A stretch of DNA of 64,000 nt, from contig OY540812.1 in the NCBI GenBank assembly GCA_961205875.1, forward strand, positions 9,300,001 to 9,364,000, written 5' to 3'. The notes beneath the pieces are model-generated. The model ran no database searches and was not told the DNA's origin. It worked only from the letters and a program-made list of their open reading frames with translations. Both the position numbers and the translations under genes were made by a program. Of the stretch, positions 37,731 through 50,960 are shown one piece after another (position 1 is the first letter of the stretch; each line of letters starts with the position of its first letter). Source of the DNA: Sialis fuliginosa. Its lineage: Eukaryota; Arthropoda; Insecta; Megaloptera; Sialidae.

Positions 37731-39048
37731 AACAGTTTAAGTTGATTTAAATTAGAAATTAAAAAAATGTTATGTATATAATCTTTGAACAATTCTATGT
37801 TTCATAAGTAACAATATAGCATAAAACATTATTAGATTTAATTTTTGTTATTTGTATATTATATCCACATCTTACCGTATCCCTTCCACCCCAGGATTTT
37901 CTGTTTTTTAAATTACCAACTACTTTCAAATTACCTTTATTGTTATCATTGTCGTCTTTTTGGACGATAAAAAAACCTCGTCGAGCCCCCTTTCGATTTG
38001 GGCTCCTAGGCTAGAACCCTGTCACTCCCCCTTTGTGAGGCCATGGTGTATATATACATTATTATACATATTACTTTGCCACTGATAATTATTAGTGATT
38101 TTTTATTATACATTACTAAAGTCTAAGTAAAAGGTATGTCAATAACTCTTTATCTATAAGAAAACACACTTTCCCAATGAATACAATACTAAAAATATAT
38201 TTACTGCGATATTGTTGACAACAAAAACATTGATAAAATATTTAATATTATAAGTACCTATGTCATATATATTTCTTGTATAAAACAGTGATGAGTAATC
38301 TTTTATCCCGGCCAAATAAAAAATTAAGTAGATACTCTGTTTGAGCCGCATAAAAAATATGTTTCATTATTATTATTTATTTTTTTTAGTTAGGCTTATT
38401 AATAGGAAATTATTTATTTTCTGTTATTGAGGTATATTTTAACTTTTTACATAAAAATAAAAAAATAATAAAAAAATAAACACTGTTTTTTTTTTTGATC
38501 AAAACGAACCACTGCGGGCCGCACAATGAACCTGAGAGGATTGTTCATCATTATTATTTAAATTGTTCTTGTAGCGGGTTCATTGGATTTACGCGTATGC
38601 GTGTAACAAATACAAAAGCGATTTACTATAACTAGATTAATCAAATGTGTGTAAATCAAGTGTAAGAAACAACAAATCATGAGTTGTTGGTTAAGAACAT
38701 GTTCAACATAACAATAAGTAGGTACTATTTTTAAATATATGTATACATACATTTATTTGTATATTTTTCCACCACAATTTGCGACCTACATTGGTGACAT
38801 CTAATTTACACTATTGTTTTTATGTGAAAGTTAAATATAATGTAACTTAATTCTGTTTAATAGAAAGTTCCTCTATTCTGTTTAGTGATTTGAATATTTA
38901 ATATACCTTAATATGTTTGTATTTACAATAAAAAGTAGTAATTATCGGAAAAATATTTATAATATTGTGAGAAAAGTATATCCATTCAGAAATCAGAATA
39001 ACTCACTTTAAAGTCAGGGTATAAAAATATATGTAAATATAGGTATGG

Positions 39049-40232
39049 TATACAGGGTGAGTCATATCAGGTGGAACAAACTTGAACCGTGGATTGAGAA
39101 AAATATTTTAAGCAAAAAACATTATATAAACATGTGTCCGGAAATTTGTCATGAGGGGGCTACAGCCCTCCAAAAATTTTATTCAAAATTAGTTTTTATT
39201 TAATATCTGGAGAACCCATTATGCTAAAGTTATGAAATTTGATACGGGGTTTAGTATTAATAAGTATTATTGATTTCCAGTATTACCCAATTATAATTTA
39301 GACCAGGGCTGTATGGGGCCAGTAGGCCCATCGATTTTTATCTAGTATTTTTTTGTTCTTTAATTTTTTCCTGTGTTAGACATTTGAATAAAACTGTATG
39401 ACATAAAATACACAAAAATATACTTTGCTCATTTATCATAGGATAAACCGTTTACGAGAAATATGGATGCAAAAGAAAGGATGCTGAATTTTACTTAATA
39501 CGGATGCTTCAAATTACAAAAAATATTTTTATATTCTTGTTCTATGATAAAAAATAAGACAAAAAAATAATAAAAATATACCTCCAAAAATTCATCCTTA
39601 CCAACAAATAGCCATTTTAAGTATAGCTTTCTAGTTATGTTAGTAAATTACTTACAACATTAATAAAACTGGCTATAGGTCTAAAAGGACACGTATTAGA
39701 TGATATTAGTACATGAACTTTTTTTTTTACTTTTAATCAAAGAACAGGAATATAGATTTATTTTGTTTAATTTGAAGCATCCGTATTAAGTAAAATTCTG
39801 CATGCTTTCTTTTGCATAGATATTGCTCGTAAACGGTTTATCCAACGATGAATGAGCAAAGTATATTTTTGTGTATTTTGTCTCATACAGTCTTATTCAA
39901 ATGTCTAACACAGGAAAAAATTAAAGAACAAAAAAATACTAGATAAAAATCGATGGGCGTACTGGCCCCATACAGCCCTGGTCTAAATTATTGGTTTATA
40001 CTGGAAATCAATAATACTTATTAATACTAAACCCCGTATCAAATTTCATTACTTTAGCATAATGGGTTCTCCAGATATTAAATAAAAACTAATTTTGAAT
40101 AAAATTTTTGGGGGGCTGTAGCCCCCTCATGACAAATTTCCAGACACATGTTTATATAATATTTTTTGCTAAAAATATTTTTCTCAATCCACGGTTCAAG
40201 TTTGTTCCACCTGATATGACTCACCCTGTATA
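39049..40232. mobile_element. Large fold-back (palindromic) element, about 1.18 kb
   Basis: TATACAGGGTGAGTCATATC at the left is mirrored by GATATGACTCACCCTGTATA at the right. The two arms (about 39049-39520 and 39760-40232) stay nearly identical as reverse complements for roughly 470 bases with scattered mismatches, around a loop of about 240 bases. The TA or TATA at the edges may be the target duplication. No transposase is encoded; open frames in the arms are mirror shadows of each other. The element class is not assigned. Confidence 0.85.
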
Positions 40233-43200
40233 ATAATAATGGGGAGGGGGCTATGAGAGCCATATAGTCTTGGCCCCTAAGCTTCAGGGGCCTCGAATTT
40301 GTTAGACATTTCTTAACGCTCGCAAAACGGAGGGGTATGGGCCTCCCGAAATGTTGTTTGGCCCGGGCTCCATTGAAACTCTTTCAGGGCCTGAATATAG
40401 GTATGTAATTGAAATAATAACGACGTATTTTCTACAACATACTCATTTTCTATATCTGTTAAAAAAAATTCTTTTGAACCCTTTTAAATTGATAACTATC
40501 ATAGTGGATTTTGATGTTTTTTTTATCAACAATTATGTGGCGTCTCATTACTGGTATTTTAAATTTAAAAAAATGTATAGGCTGCAACACTCGAATAATC
40601 AAGACGAATCCAGTGTTAGCTAATTTGTTGAAATCAGTCAAGTAATTTAAAGTTAAAGTTTGGGCCACAGACATATAGTGTGGATCTAATTCGAAAACAG
40701 ATTCGTCACAAAAGAAAGAGATAGAGCGTGTGTTGGGTCTAAACTTGTCTTTCATAACATGAATGTAAAAAAGATAGAGAATGAGTTGAGTTCTATGCAT
40801 CCCTACTTACACTTACGTGAACCAATTTTTACACATTACAGAATGCGTAGTCCATGTCCATGAACTTACATATATCTATATGTATGTACAATATACATAC
40901 AGGCTGCCAAAATCATAACCCTCCTTTTGGCTTTACCATAGTCGGGTAAAAATAACTTTTATCATAAATAGAATCTTCCTAGACAATTCGTTTACGTAAA
41001 AATCCGCTCCCCCTTTTATTCAATTGTAAGACAAAATTTCTTCAGAAATATATACATTGTCCAAAAGAAAAGAATTTTCATTCCCCAGTGAGCCGAATAT
41101 CTTCTCTGCCTCAGGTCCCCCCAAACAGTTTACTGATTATTTATAATTAATAATTTTTTATTTATAAAGTTAATAATGTCCCTTTATCAAACCAAAACTA
41201 GCTACGTACCTGTAAACTAACCTGTTTAATGGGACCTGAAAAAAAAAACCGTGGCGGTACAGAAAAAAAATCACTTGTCTCCTGTAATAAACACGACGCC
41301 AGTAAACCTGTTAATAATACGTATATTATTTATACATTTTTTCATAATGAGTGTATTTAAAATTAACACAGCTCGTCATAACATTATCCATACTTACTTT
41401 AATAACATTTAACATACAGAGCAAATGTGTTACATTTATTTTAAAATTGACGTAATATAAACATACAAAACAGTGCATGCAAAACAAATAGCGGATGTTA
41501 AACGTATACACAAGACAGTGTCATAAAAACAGAAAAAATCTGTAATGCAGTGATAATAAATCATACTTAATCATAGCAGAAAAACAACATTTGCTGTATT
41601 TTATATGTGGTATGGATATAATATAAATGTATATATTTTTTGTTAACTCTTTAACCGACATATGTGCCCTTAGTTTTACACAGGCATTTGGAGTCTGGGA
41701 TATATTGAATTGCTATGAAGTAAGTAGTAGTGCGCAGTTCGAAATATTACTTTCCGTAGTGCTTTATTTTTTCCTTAGGCACTACACAAGGTAACATTTC
41801 GATCAGCATAGCAGGGTCGTAACTACCACCGTGGCAGCCAGGGCAATACCGAGGGGACTCTGAGAACAGCCCCCTCCCTCGTCTCAGCGTAAAAATTGGA
41901 GTCGGCAAGATTGAGGAACAAAAAAAGTCATTAAAATTAACAACGAAAAAAAGTCTTCAATTTTTATATTTTGTACCTATAAAGTGAGGGCCCTTCAGTC
42001 ACTTGCTGCTCTGGGGCCCCAGAGCCACTATAGTTACGGCCGTGCTGCATAGGTATTTGAATTTTATAGCTGCACAAACAAACTAGAACTGTATAATAAA
42101 ACAACCCTTGAATAATTACTGCAATCTGAATACAAATTTTAAATTTTAATGTTTTTTGATTATCAATATAATTTACACAAAATATAAAAATATTTTGTTA
42201 TAACACCTTCGATATGCGATGGTATGTAAGTATTTAAAAATAGAAATAAAAACGCTCTTTATATTATTTTTTATATAAGCAAAAATATTGTAAATAATTA
42301 AATTTCAAAATTTTTAAACAATATTTTTCTACTACAAAATATTTCATAAATGTTTTAAAAATATATATCTTCTTAACTATGAAAATAATTAAAAATTGAG
42401 CTCTGATTGTTATTAAAAACTCGACACAAAAAGTATAAATGTGTACCTATATTTAATTTTTATATTATATCTAATAAATATATCAAATGATACTAGCTTA
42501 ACTCATATAAGTCAACAGTTGTACAAACCTACAATATGTGACGTATAACATACCTCATTTATCCCTTTCCTGTAGGGGGTCCCCTTCTACTATATCCTCT
42601 TGATTTTTCCGGTTTCCTGTCTGTAATTAAGTTATTAATTAATTCATATCTGAATTAATTTATTAAAACCACATTTTATCGAAAATTTTATAAAAAATAA
42701 TTGTTAGAAAATTTTGCTTATCAATAGGTACTCATTTTATGTAGGTACATTTTATCATATTTTGATACATTAATTACACTTTTGTTTGGCTGTAACTTTA
42801 AATTGGTTCAAAATTTACCTCAAATCTATAACGATAGAATTTTTATTGGTACATCATAATAATATAAAATTTTTGAATAATTTTAATCAGATTTAAAGAT
42901 TTTGGCACCCCTAAGCTCAGAAATAATTGCCACTTTTAAGACACTTATCTGTTATTTAAAAGAAAGTATTATAAATCAATCGAATTAAAAAACAATTATA
43001 CAAATTTTTATGATGTATTTTTAAACTATTCAATTTAAACTGTATTACAAACATAATTGTTTTATTGTACAGTGATTACTGTACTCGTATTGACCCAGTA
43101 CTACATTCTTACACCTTTGTATTACGTCTTCACGCAGAAATTTGGTCGCCCTAGGCCGTGATCTTGACTCGGAGCGTTTAGTCCGAATAGTATCTATTTA

Positions 43201-44190
43201 TCTATACATACACATTGGTGAAATTCAAATTGGACAGTTCACAAAAATAAAATGATATAAATAAATAAATATAAAAAATACTATTCATAACATACAATTT
43301 ATTCAAGCAAATACCGATATTTTTCGCCTTTACGAATGTACAAGTTTAGTTCCTTAAATTCGCTCGTAAAATAAGAATATTGGTTAAGCCGTTAACTGAT
43401 ACTATTACGGCAAAATTTTCATTCGCAGGAAAATTCGTAAAGCGGAAAATACCTGTATACAAATACTGTATAATTATTCATAAAAAATACCCTTTACAAT
43501 AATACATGAAAGTAATGTATATAATTTATATTTAAGATAAGAAAAATATATTAAACCTATACTTATGTATATATCATATATTTATATACATAGGTAGATA
43601 GTACTTATCTAAAATAACAAGAACACTTATTCATAATTAACGTGAAGATGTATTGCTTAATTTGATCATATGAGGAGTAATAAAATTATTTAAACAATTA
43701 AATGTGAATTTTATGTATATTAAATATTTTAATATTAATATTATTCATGCCTAAGGTGGTGCATTTCTATTGGGCAGTATTTTACAATCGATGATGTAGG
43801 TACATACATAGGTACTTACATTTTTATATTAATTATTCGTATAAAAATCAAAATTTGCAATAGCATGCAATAAATACGTTAAATATTAAATTTAGAATGG
43901 AATATGGTTACTGCAACCTTGCAGTACCTTGAACAAACACTGTTTTAAATAAATAATATCAATAATATTAATACTTTAAATGATAAATATGATATAAATA
44001 AATCGTAAATAAATATAATCTTCAAAGTACATATTTCTCTACACATATATTTTTAATCGTATATTTGTAGCCTTGATACATTTATAAATATGATAATTTT
44101 ATTATTACAAATAATTTAACAAGGCGTTGTTATTGATTCATTTATTAAAATGTAAGCAATGGTGTTTGCTTCACCCACATAAGGGCACGG
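40233..44190. other. Intergenic DNA with transposon relics
   Basis: No host gene is supported. Besides the hAT element at 41812, there is a GC-richer relic at 40240-40400 (GGGGAGGGGGC, GGCCCGGGCTCC) and a fragment at 40905-41010 starting ACAGGCTGCCAAAATCATAA. Another fragment near 41095-41130 reads CAGGTCCCCCCAAAC. Open frames up to 113 codons in 40351-40800 show no recognisable domain and overlap on both strands, so I do not call them genes. Confidence 0.4.
41812..42044. mobile_element. hAT-type MITE, CAGGGCCGTAACTA family, copy 4
   Basis: The left end CAGGGTCGTAACTACCACC and right end TATAGTTACGGCCGTG are inverted repeats of the family seen at 10597 and 23497. The flanks CAGCATAG (41804-41811) and CTGCATAG (42045-42052) form an 8-bp duplication with one mismatch. 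At 233 bp this is the longest copy in the window. Confidence 0.8.
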
Positions 44191-44551
44191 TTGAAGTGAA
44201 ACTTCTTTTGTATCATTAACCGTGCGAATTGCATAAATAAAGATAATTGTATTAAATTAATAATCAAACGTATTATTTTGACGCATAAACCGTACCTATA
44301 CAAAACATGTAACTTGGCACCGACTTATATGCATTCAACCATCTTTCTCTTATACATCTAATCATCGCTCTCTCACACATAACCGATGTAAACTAACTTG
44401 TACGCATGTGTTGTATTTATACATCTTTCTCTTATACAAATACTCATCGCTATTTCACTCATATTCACATTCTCCTTAGCGTTTCATCTTGAAAACCTGA
44501 TGTGTCGAGGTCATTCCAATTCACTAGCTTACTAAAGAAGTTTCACTTCAA
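44191..44551. mobile_element. Unassigned element with 18-bp perfect terminal inverted repeats
   Basis: TTGAAGTGAAACTTCTTT (44191-44208) is exactly mirrored by AAAGAAGTTTCACTTCAA (44534-44551). The interior holds a tandem duplication of about 80 bp built on CATCTTTCTCTTATACA (near 44340 and 44421). No target duplication was found. A 361-bp non-autonomous DNA element is likely, but the superfamily is open. Confidence 0.6.
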
Positions 44552-44689
44552 ATTTTGTTTTATTATTATTTTTATTGCATTGCGAAATTAGTTATAAGTA
44601 CATATGCATACAAGAAATAATTAACGTCAGTAATTATATTCAATAAAATACTGTATAAATAGTATCTTTATACATATTTTTTTCATTAT

Positions 44690-45020
44690 TACTTTCGGGG
44701 ATATGGACTATTTAAACGATATTTTTGAAAATTATTAAACGGAAATTTTAATAATAACAAAACGTTAACCTATATTTAAAATTCCTTGAATTAGCTTGTA
44801 TTTCATACCCCACTCGCCGGGATTGACTAAAAAAAATTGTAACCCATTTTCTACTCTCAAAAAGCGTTAAAATTTCAATTTTTATTTTTATCTCAGGTCA
44901 ATTATTGGTCCATCATTTATAATAATTATGCCTTCCAGTAGCTAAAAGACTGTAATAAGCAGACAGACACAGTGTTGGTTCTATAAGTGTTCCTTTTTTC
45001 TAATTTCAGTATTTATAGAG
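44690..45020. repeat. Dispersed repeat, copy B (copy A at 34813-35200)
   Basis: This copy shares ordered motifs with the 34.8-kb copy, including AATAATAACAAAACGTTAA, TACCCCACTC, AAAAAGCGTTAAAA and TCAATTATTGGTCC. It is cut off or ends close to the left terminus of the Tc1 element at 45125. Confidence 0.55.
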
Positions 45021-45124
45021 CATTCAAAACGACGTATATTATAGACTCAAAAAATCCCTAATATTTAAATTATACAGACAGAGCCTATAGACGCTATAGC
45101 CTATTATAAAGATTTCTATATATA

Positions 45125-46637
45125 CACTCACTGGCACAACTAACCGCCTACCCTTTTCAAGCGTTCCCGTGTTTGTTTATGTTGATAAAACTTATTGAAT
45201 CTTATGACACATGATAATGGTAATGTTTATGTAATAAATAATGATAGGTAGTGGCTATAATTTCTGTTTTGTTTATGCGGTTGTTGATTTTAAGAATTTA
45301 GCCAACGTAAGCATTTTTTACACATTGATTTGTTTTTGCTGCAAATTATTTTATTCTTGTTGAGGTTCAACAGTATAAGTTTTAATTCATTTTTTGAAGA
45401 AAATTAAGTGTTAAAATGCCATTAGACCCAACTGGAATAGCTAGAGCTGTAGCTCTTATCTAACGCTATGTGGCTTGTGTACTCGGTATGCCGCGAACAA
45501 CTGTAAGAGATGCTGTAAGACGGTTTCAGGAGACTGATTCTTATACACGGAGAGCAATACGGATCGGGATGATCGATTTATCATCAGACGTATACTGAAA
45601 AATCGATTCACAACGGCTGTTGAGGCACGTAATAGACTGTTTGAGGTGAGAAATGTGAATGTGAGTGAAAGAACAGTGAGAAGAAGGTTGGCAGAACGAA
45701 ATTTAAGGGCTTTCAGACCAGCTCGCGCCCCAGAACTTCTCCCACGGCACAGAAGAGACCGTCTAAATTTCGCTCGAGAACACGCAGATGGGACGATAGA
45801 ACAATGGAAGAGTGTTCTCTTCTCAGATGAGAAAAGAATCTCATTGAGAGGTCCAAATGGTCGCCAGTGTGAGTATAGACACGCCAGTGATCAGTTTGCT
45901 CCATGTGAAATAGTGGAAACGGTGGGATTCAGAGGTGGGTCTATTATGTTATAAAGTGTAATTTCCTATGAAGCCCACACGGACTTAATAATCTTTGAAA
46001 GGGGTGGAATAAATGCACAAAGATACCTGGTAGATGTTTTAGAATACCATGTTGTCCCATTTGCATCATTTATTGGAGAAGACTTCATTTTGACACAAGA
46101 TAACGCCCGCCCACACGTCGCCAGATTCGTTACGGAGTATCTGGATGCAGTTGGGATCCAAAGATTACGATGGTCAGCTTGTAGTCCAGACCTCAACTCA
46201 ATAGAACATGTATGGGACAACTTAAAAAGACGTGTTCCAGGTCGTACACTAACCTCCGTGAGCTAAAACATGCGATTTTAGAAGAATGGGAAAATATCCC
46301 ACAATATGATATCCAGAACATCATGGATGGGCTTCCTAATCGCATACAAGAGGTATTTGGAGCCAAAGGAGGTAATACGGCCTATTAAAAGTCAATTCGT
46401 GTTCTAAAAATTTTAATTTATGGACTTAAGAGTAATTGATATTTTAGGTGAAATTTATCAATTTATGTTTTTTTTTGTTAATGATACAAAAAATAATAAA
46501 AATGGTTATCCAAATATTGGTTTTTAAATCTCTTTCAACCCTAGAAATTGTATAATTGTCATATTTTTACTTTACATTACCTAATATTCGAAATAATCGA
46601 CAAAAACTGGGTGGGCGGTTAATTGTGCCGCTGAGTG
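45125..46637 (+). mobile_element. Tc1/mariner element, inactive
   Basis: The terminal inverted repeats start CACTCACTGGCACAA at the left and, read inward on the other strand, CACTCAGCGGCACAA at the right. They agree at about 24 of 28 positions. TA flanks both sides (45123-45124 and 46638-46639), the Tc1/mariner target. The 1.51-kb body carries a broken transposase gene on the + strand. Confidence 0.9.
45416..46388 (+). pseudogene. Broken Tc1-family transposase
   Basis: A start at 45416 is followed by stops and frame changes within 200 bases. An open block (45646-45951) then carries the DNA-binding tail and the first catalytic Asp (LFSDEKRI), and ends in an in-frame stop. The frame continues after that stop to the second Asp (TQDNARPH) and to the Glu in SPDLNSIEHVW. 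Thirty-four residues separate the second Asp from the Glu, the DD34E spacing of Tc1 transposases. A further frame break follows before the terminal TAA at 46386-46388. With several independent lesions it cannot make an active enzyme. Confidence 0.88.
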
Positions 46638-49600
46638 TACATAAGTATTGATAAAAGTATTTTTAGTGGTAAAAGATGTCAACGGGTTCACACAGAATAT
46701 TCTCACAAAGAAACGTTTATTCTGGAAAAGACATTTAGATTAAAAAAAACCATCAGCAATGGTCTATAACACGACACATTGCTGGCCAAAGATACAAAAA
46801 CGCATACACAAAAACTGCTTTGAATACAGGCTTTGTCATTTTTGTATTCTCTTAATATAACTGGCAGTCGAGCCGAGCCTATTTCTGACTAATTGATAAA
46901 ACGGGTACAAAAACAGGAAAGTGCTCATAGTGCATAGGAATACCATGTGATAAAGTACTGAATGGGTTGATACATTAAAAAATAAAAATAATCTTCTCTG
47001 ATATAAATACATACATACATATATTAAAGTTCTATGTGTCGATTGTATAAAAATAAAATCAAATTTAATTGTAAGCAATAAAGATACGTTGGGATCTAAC
47101 ATACGTAAACTTTCAAAATAGTTTTTAATATTAAAAAAAAAGTAAATCTTCTAATTTATGTATCGAATTAGTAGTTGTAAGTCAATATTTATTAGTAATA
47201 ATATTTACTATAATTTCATAATCGGATTAAGATTACTTGTTGGAAGTCAAGGCCATAAGTATCCAACCTTTTGAATCTTTTGGGCCGCATAGCATAAATT
47301 CAATTTACTAAGAGCCGCAGACCAGAATATAAAACTGAGGACCTTTTTTTTGATTTTTTTTTTTTTTTAATTATCCTCGCGGGCCGCACCGATGATCCTT
47401 GCAGGCCGCGGGTTGGACAAGCTTGGTCAAGGCAATACCTACTTTAAGTGGAAGGGGGAGAGGAGTTTGGCGATGTAACCGAAAAAGTAATATAATTTTT
47501 CGAACATAGGCAACTAAAATTACACCAAAGTTGTCAGTTAACATATGCGTTATTAATTTTAAAGGGTTTTGTATCACAAACGAAATGTTTTTACAAGTAA
47601 AACCAGTAATGAGCACACAGTGATGGACACTTGCTAATGATTACAAAATGATAAGTACTACGACACAAAAGATGTAAAAGAAAGAATCGTCAAATTTGAA
47701 ACAATGTAAAGTAGTTGATAGATTAATATTCAGAAATGGTAGTAATCAAATATCAACAAATATTTCAAATTCAGTATATTTAATTTAAAAATAGCCATTA
47801 CTGGGGTCATATCCAAGACTATAATCGTAATTATGCTTCTTTATTTATATTTTTTTAAATATATTTATAAGAAAATAATTATACATTTATATTTAATTAA
47901 AATAAATGTACATAAATACGCGTTAAAAAATGAATATCTTTGAAAACCCGTAACTTTGTGGCGCTACTGTAAATTCTACACGCGCAATAAAAAGTTCAAT
48001 ACACCGGTTATATTGATTCGTCTCGGTTATTTGAGAAACAACTTGTCAGAAACAAATCAAATTATGTACACAAGTTGTTTAGTATCTGCACAGATCCACT
48101 TGTATGTCTCCCCCTCCCACCTAGTGGAGTATAATTGCACTATGAGTGAGTATGCACGAGGCTTAATCCTCGTCAATCGAATGACAATTTGATTACGGCG
48201 CTGGGGGCCGCGCCCCCGGGGGCCCTACAGGTGCGGCGCGCGTTAAATCGAACCAACCGCTACCTCCCCTTTAACTCGCCCTCATCTCTTTGTATTCATC
48301 TATAGTTGTATCATGGACGAAATATATGTATTTAGGTTTTGTTCTACATACCAGAGCTGGGCGCGCGTGAGTATTTTTTGCTCACGATCACACACCCTCA
48401 CAAATCAAATGTTTTTACTCACGCCCGACCACGCACGACGGGTCACACTCGTGACACGATATATATATTATACTTAAATAAAAATGTGAAATGATGAAAA
48501 TTTATGTTTTTTAAGTCTGTCTGTTAGAACCACTTATCTGATTTACGTATTTTTTTTTAATTCATAGATATGTTCTCTGGTCAGGTTATAGGATGTAAGT
48601 GACGAAAAAGTTTGCCGCCATACGCTGCCTAAACCGTTAAATATTGAACAAAATAATATAATAAAGAACTGTGTAGAATCAAAAGATCTAAAATAAAGTT
48701 CGCGATACCATTTATCTAACTTTTATTTATAAGCCACGATGACTGCTTTTATGTTACTCAGAAAATTTAAAATGTTTGGGTTCTGTTTACGTGGATTTAT
48801 GACCTGCAAAATATCAATCCTTATCGAAATGTAGCTATAACTTACTCTTTACAGCATCCAATTTGGTCTTTTAGTTTAGGAAATAAGTTATATACGGTAA
48901 AATATTATAAATAACATGCGAACTAAAGAAGAAGTGCCACATCGGAGCGAGGCAGACAGAACGATTCACATGAGCTCGGCCACCATTCGGACTCCTCCCG
49001 TTGTCTTTATTTTTCCACTGGACTGAGATCGAAAAAATATATTTAAAGTTTTATTCCACGTTATATTTTAATAATTCCTAATGTTTTAACCAATCTTCTT
49101 CTTCTTCTCCAAAAAAAAAATACCACTTTATTTAAATATATTTATTTTGTCTTTGATTAATCTATAAATATCCAGTAATCTCCACCCTCTGACTGATGTG
49201 TAAGAAAGAAAGACTCATGACCCTCTGTAGTTAACATATCTGTCTGTCTCTATTGTCCATATCCTTCTAGCCATTGTCGTGGGAAATGAAGTGTGTATGT
49301 GTGACTGTAATTAAATTTAAAACTATTATTCAAGCCCCCGGTTTGAAAGCAATTAACAATCTGTGATACTAGAGTCTGCAGCGATGTGTTTTCACACACA
49401 TGCATATTACATACATACATACGCTATGCATTAAACGTTACGTCCTACATTGACAATTTAGTCATTTAATGGTATTTATTCATGAAATCATATCAGTGCC
49501 AATTATTTTATTATACATGGTATATTGATTATATTAGTTAATTGTTATTTATTCGATCAAACGTTAATAATAATTAATAGTGAATAGTGAACTAACTTCA

Positions 49601-50517
49601 TAATACGCAACCTACAATTAGAACATAATAATTAGACTTTTGTTATATTTTCTTTTTGAGATAGGTATATACATATATGTAAATTAAGAGTAACCTAAAC
49701 AAATCATAAATATCGGTATGGAAAATTATATATAATTTGCTAGAAAACTCTTGCACTGTATTGTTATATAGAGTAATATAGAGTTTAGGTATAAAATAAG
49801 TGCTATAAAAGCATATATATTTTCAAAATCGTAACTTAAGTCCTATAGCTGAGACGAACATTTTGCAAAAAAAGAATTAAAATATATTTTTTTAGTGTGT
49901 ATATAGTTGTAGCTTGTTTCTGCAGTTCCAAAAATGAAAACTGCATTGTAAAAGCTAATTTGTGCGGTTGAAAAATTGCAAGTAGAAAGAAAAATATGAA
50001 AAGGTGTAAGTATAGAGCAAAAAAAAGATCACTATAATTTGTAAGCGATAAATATACAAAGTGTAGAGAGAGAAAAAGGTATTTGCAGTTGAATTTTTTT
50101 CTTAAAATAATCACTTTTTTGAAGGTAGTACAACTCTTTCGGAACATGAAAATAAAAACATTATTATCTATTTTGGCCGCAGAAGGGAGATTTTATTTCG
50201 TCGGGAGGGAAAGTCCTCCCCCCCCCCCGGCATCTACACTGAATTCAACACTGAATACAGCTCTGATAATAGCCGTTATAAAACATTAGCGCCGACTACA
50301 AAAGAGTAATCCAGGATTTTATCAAACACAATCGATTTAATTACAAGAGAAAAATTGTTTTAGAATGCCACTCTTTTTCGCGCGCGGTAATAATAATTAA
50401 AAAAAATTTAATTATTTACTCTTCCAATTGTTAGATATTTTTAGAATTTGTAGGGTTTACACTAAAACGAGACCAGGTTTAAATAAGTCTTCTCTCGCCA
50501 AAATTTAAATGCTTCAA
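46638..50517. other. Intergenic DNA
   Basis: No host gene is supported. It contains the hAT element at 47254 and a GC-rich island at 48186-48270 (GGGGGCCGCGCCCCCGGGGGCC). A relic near 48354-48460 begins CAGAGCTGGGCGCGCGTGAG with repeated CTCACG motifs. A less AT-rich piece lies at 48930-49030. Open frames of 70-100 codons have no recognisable domains. Confidence 0.4.
47254..47425. mobile_element. hAT-type MITE with exact 8-bp target duplication
   Basis: The termini CATAAGTATCCAACC and GGTTGGACAAGCTTG are imperfect 15-bp inverted repeats, flanked by the exact duplication GTCAAGGC (47246-47253 and 47426-47433). GC-rich GGGCCGCA motifs sit just inside each end. The same sequence, truncated on the right, is embedded in the 3804-4140 element. 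Confidence 0.8.
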
Positions 50518-50960
50518 TAAAAATTTTTTTTTGAATTACCTAACTGACACAGAACTACGCACACACACAATTAAAAATATTTTTATTATATAGATTTTTA
50601 CACGCTGATTTCAAATATATCGACTAAAATCAAATCCGACAACTCGTTCAAAAGTTACGGCAATTTTCTCCAAAATTTTTAATAAAACTGTCGCTGAGAA
50701 CTACACAAAATAATTAATTTCAGATTTCGTTAAAAATGTTTATTATACAGATTTTTACACGCTGATTTCAAATCTATCGACTAAAATCAAATTCGACAAC
50801 TCGTTTAAAAGTTATGGCAATTTTTCTTCAAAATTTTTAACAAAACTGACGCTGAGAATACTACACAAAAAAAATTAATTTTAGATTTCGTTAAAAGTAT
50901 GTTTATTATATAGATTTTTACACGCTGATTTCAAATCCATCGACTAAAATCAAATCTGAC
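50518..50960. repeat. Tandem array of about 160-bp units
   Basis: The phrase AGATTTTTACACGCTGATTT recurs at about 50592, 50749 and 50912, giving units of 157 and 163 bp with partial units at both ends. Each unit also contains CGACTAAAATCAAAT, AAAAGTTA(C/T)GGCAATTTT and a TACACAAAA segment. The array stops where the 50961 repeat begins. It could be a short satellite or the internal repeats of a transposon. Confidence 0.8.

Noticed and set aside
39304-39984. Inner hAT element starting CAGGGCTGTATGGGG nested in the 39-kb palindrome
   Set aside because: Its flanks are reverse complements of each other, not direct repeats, as expected if it is simply part of the palindrome arms.
40351-40800. Open frames of 90 and 113 codons on opposite strands
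   Set aside because: No recognisable domain, no splice partners, and the two frames are shadows of each other in AT-rich DNA next to transposon relics.
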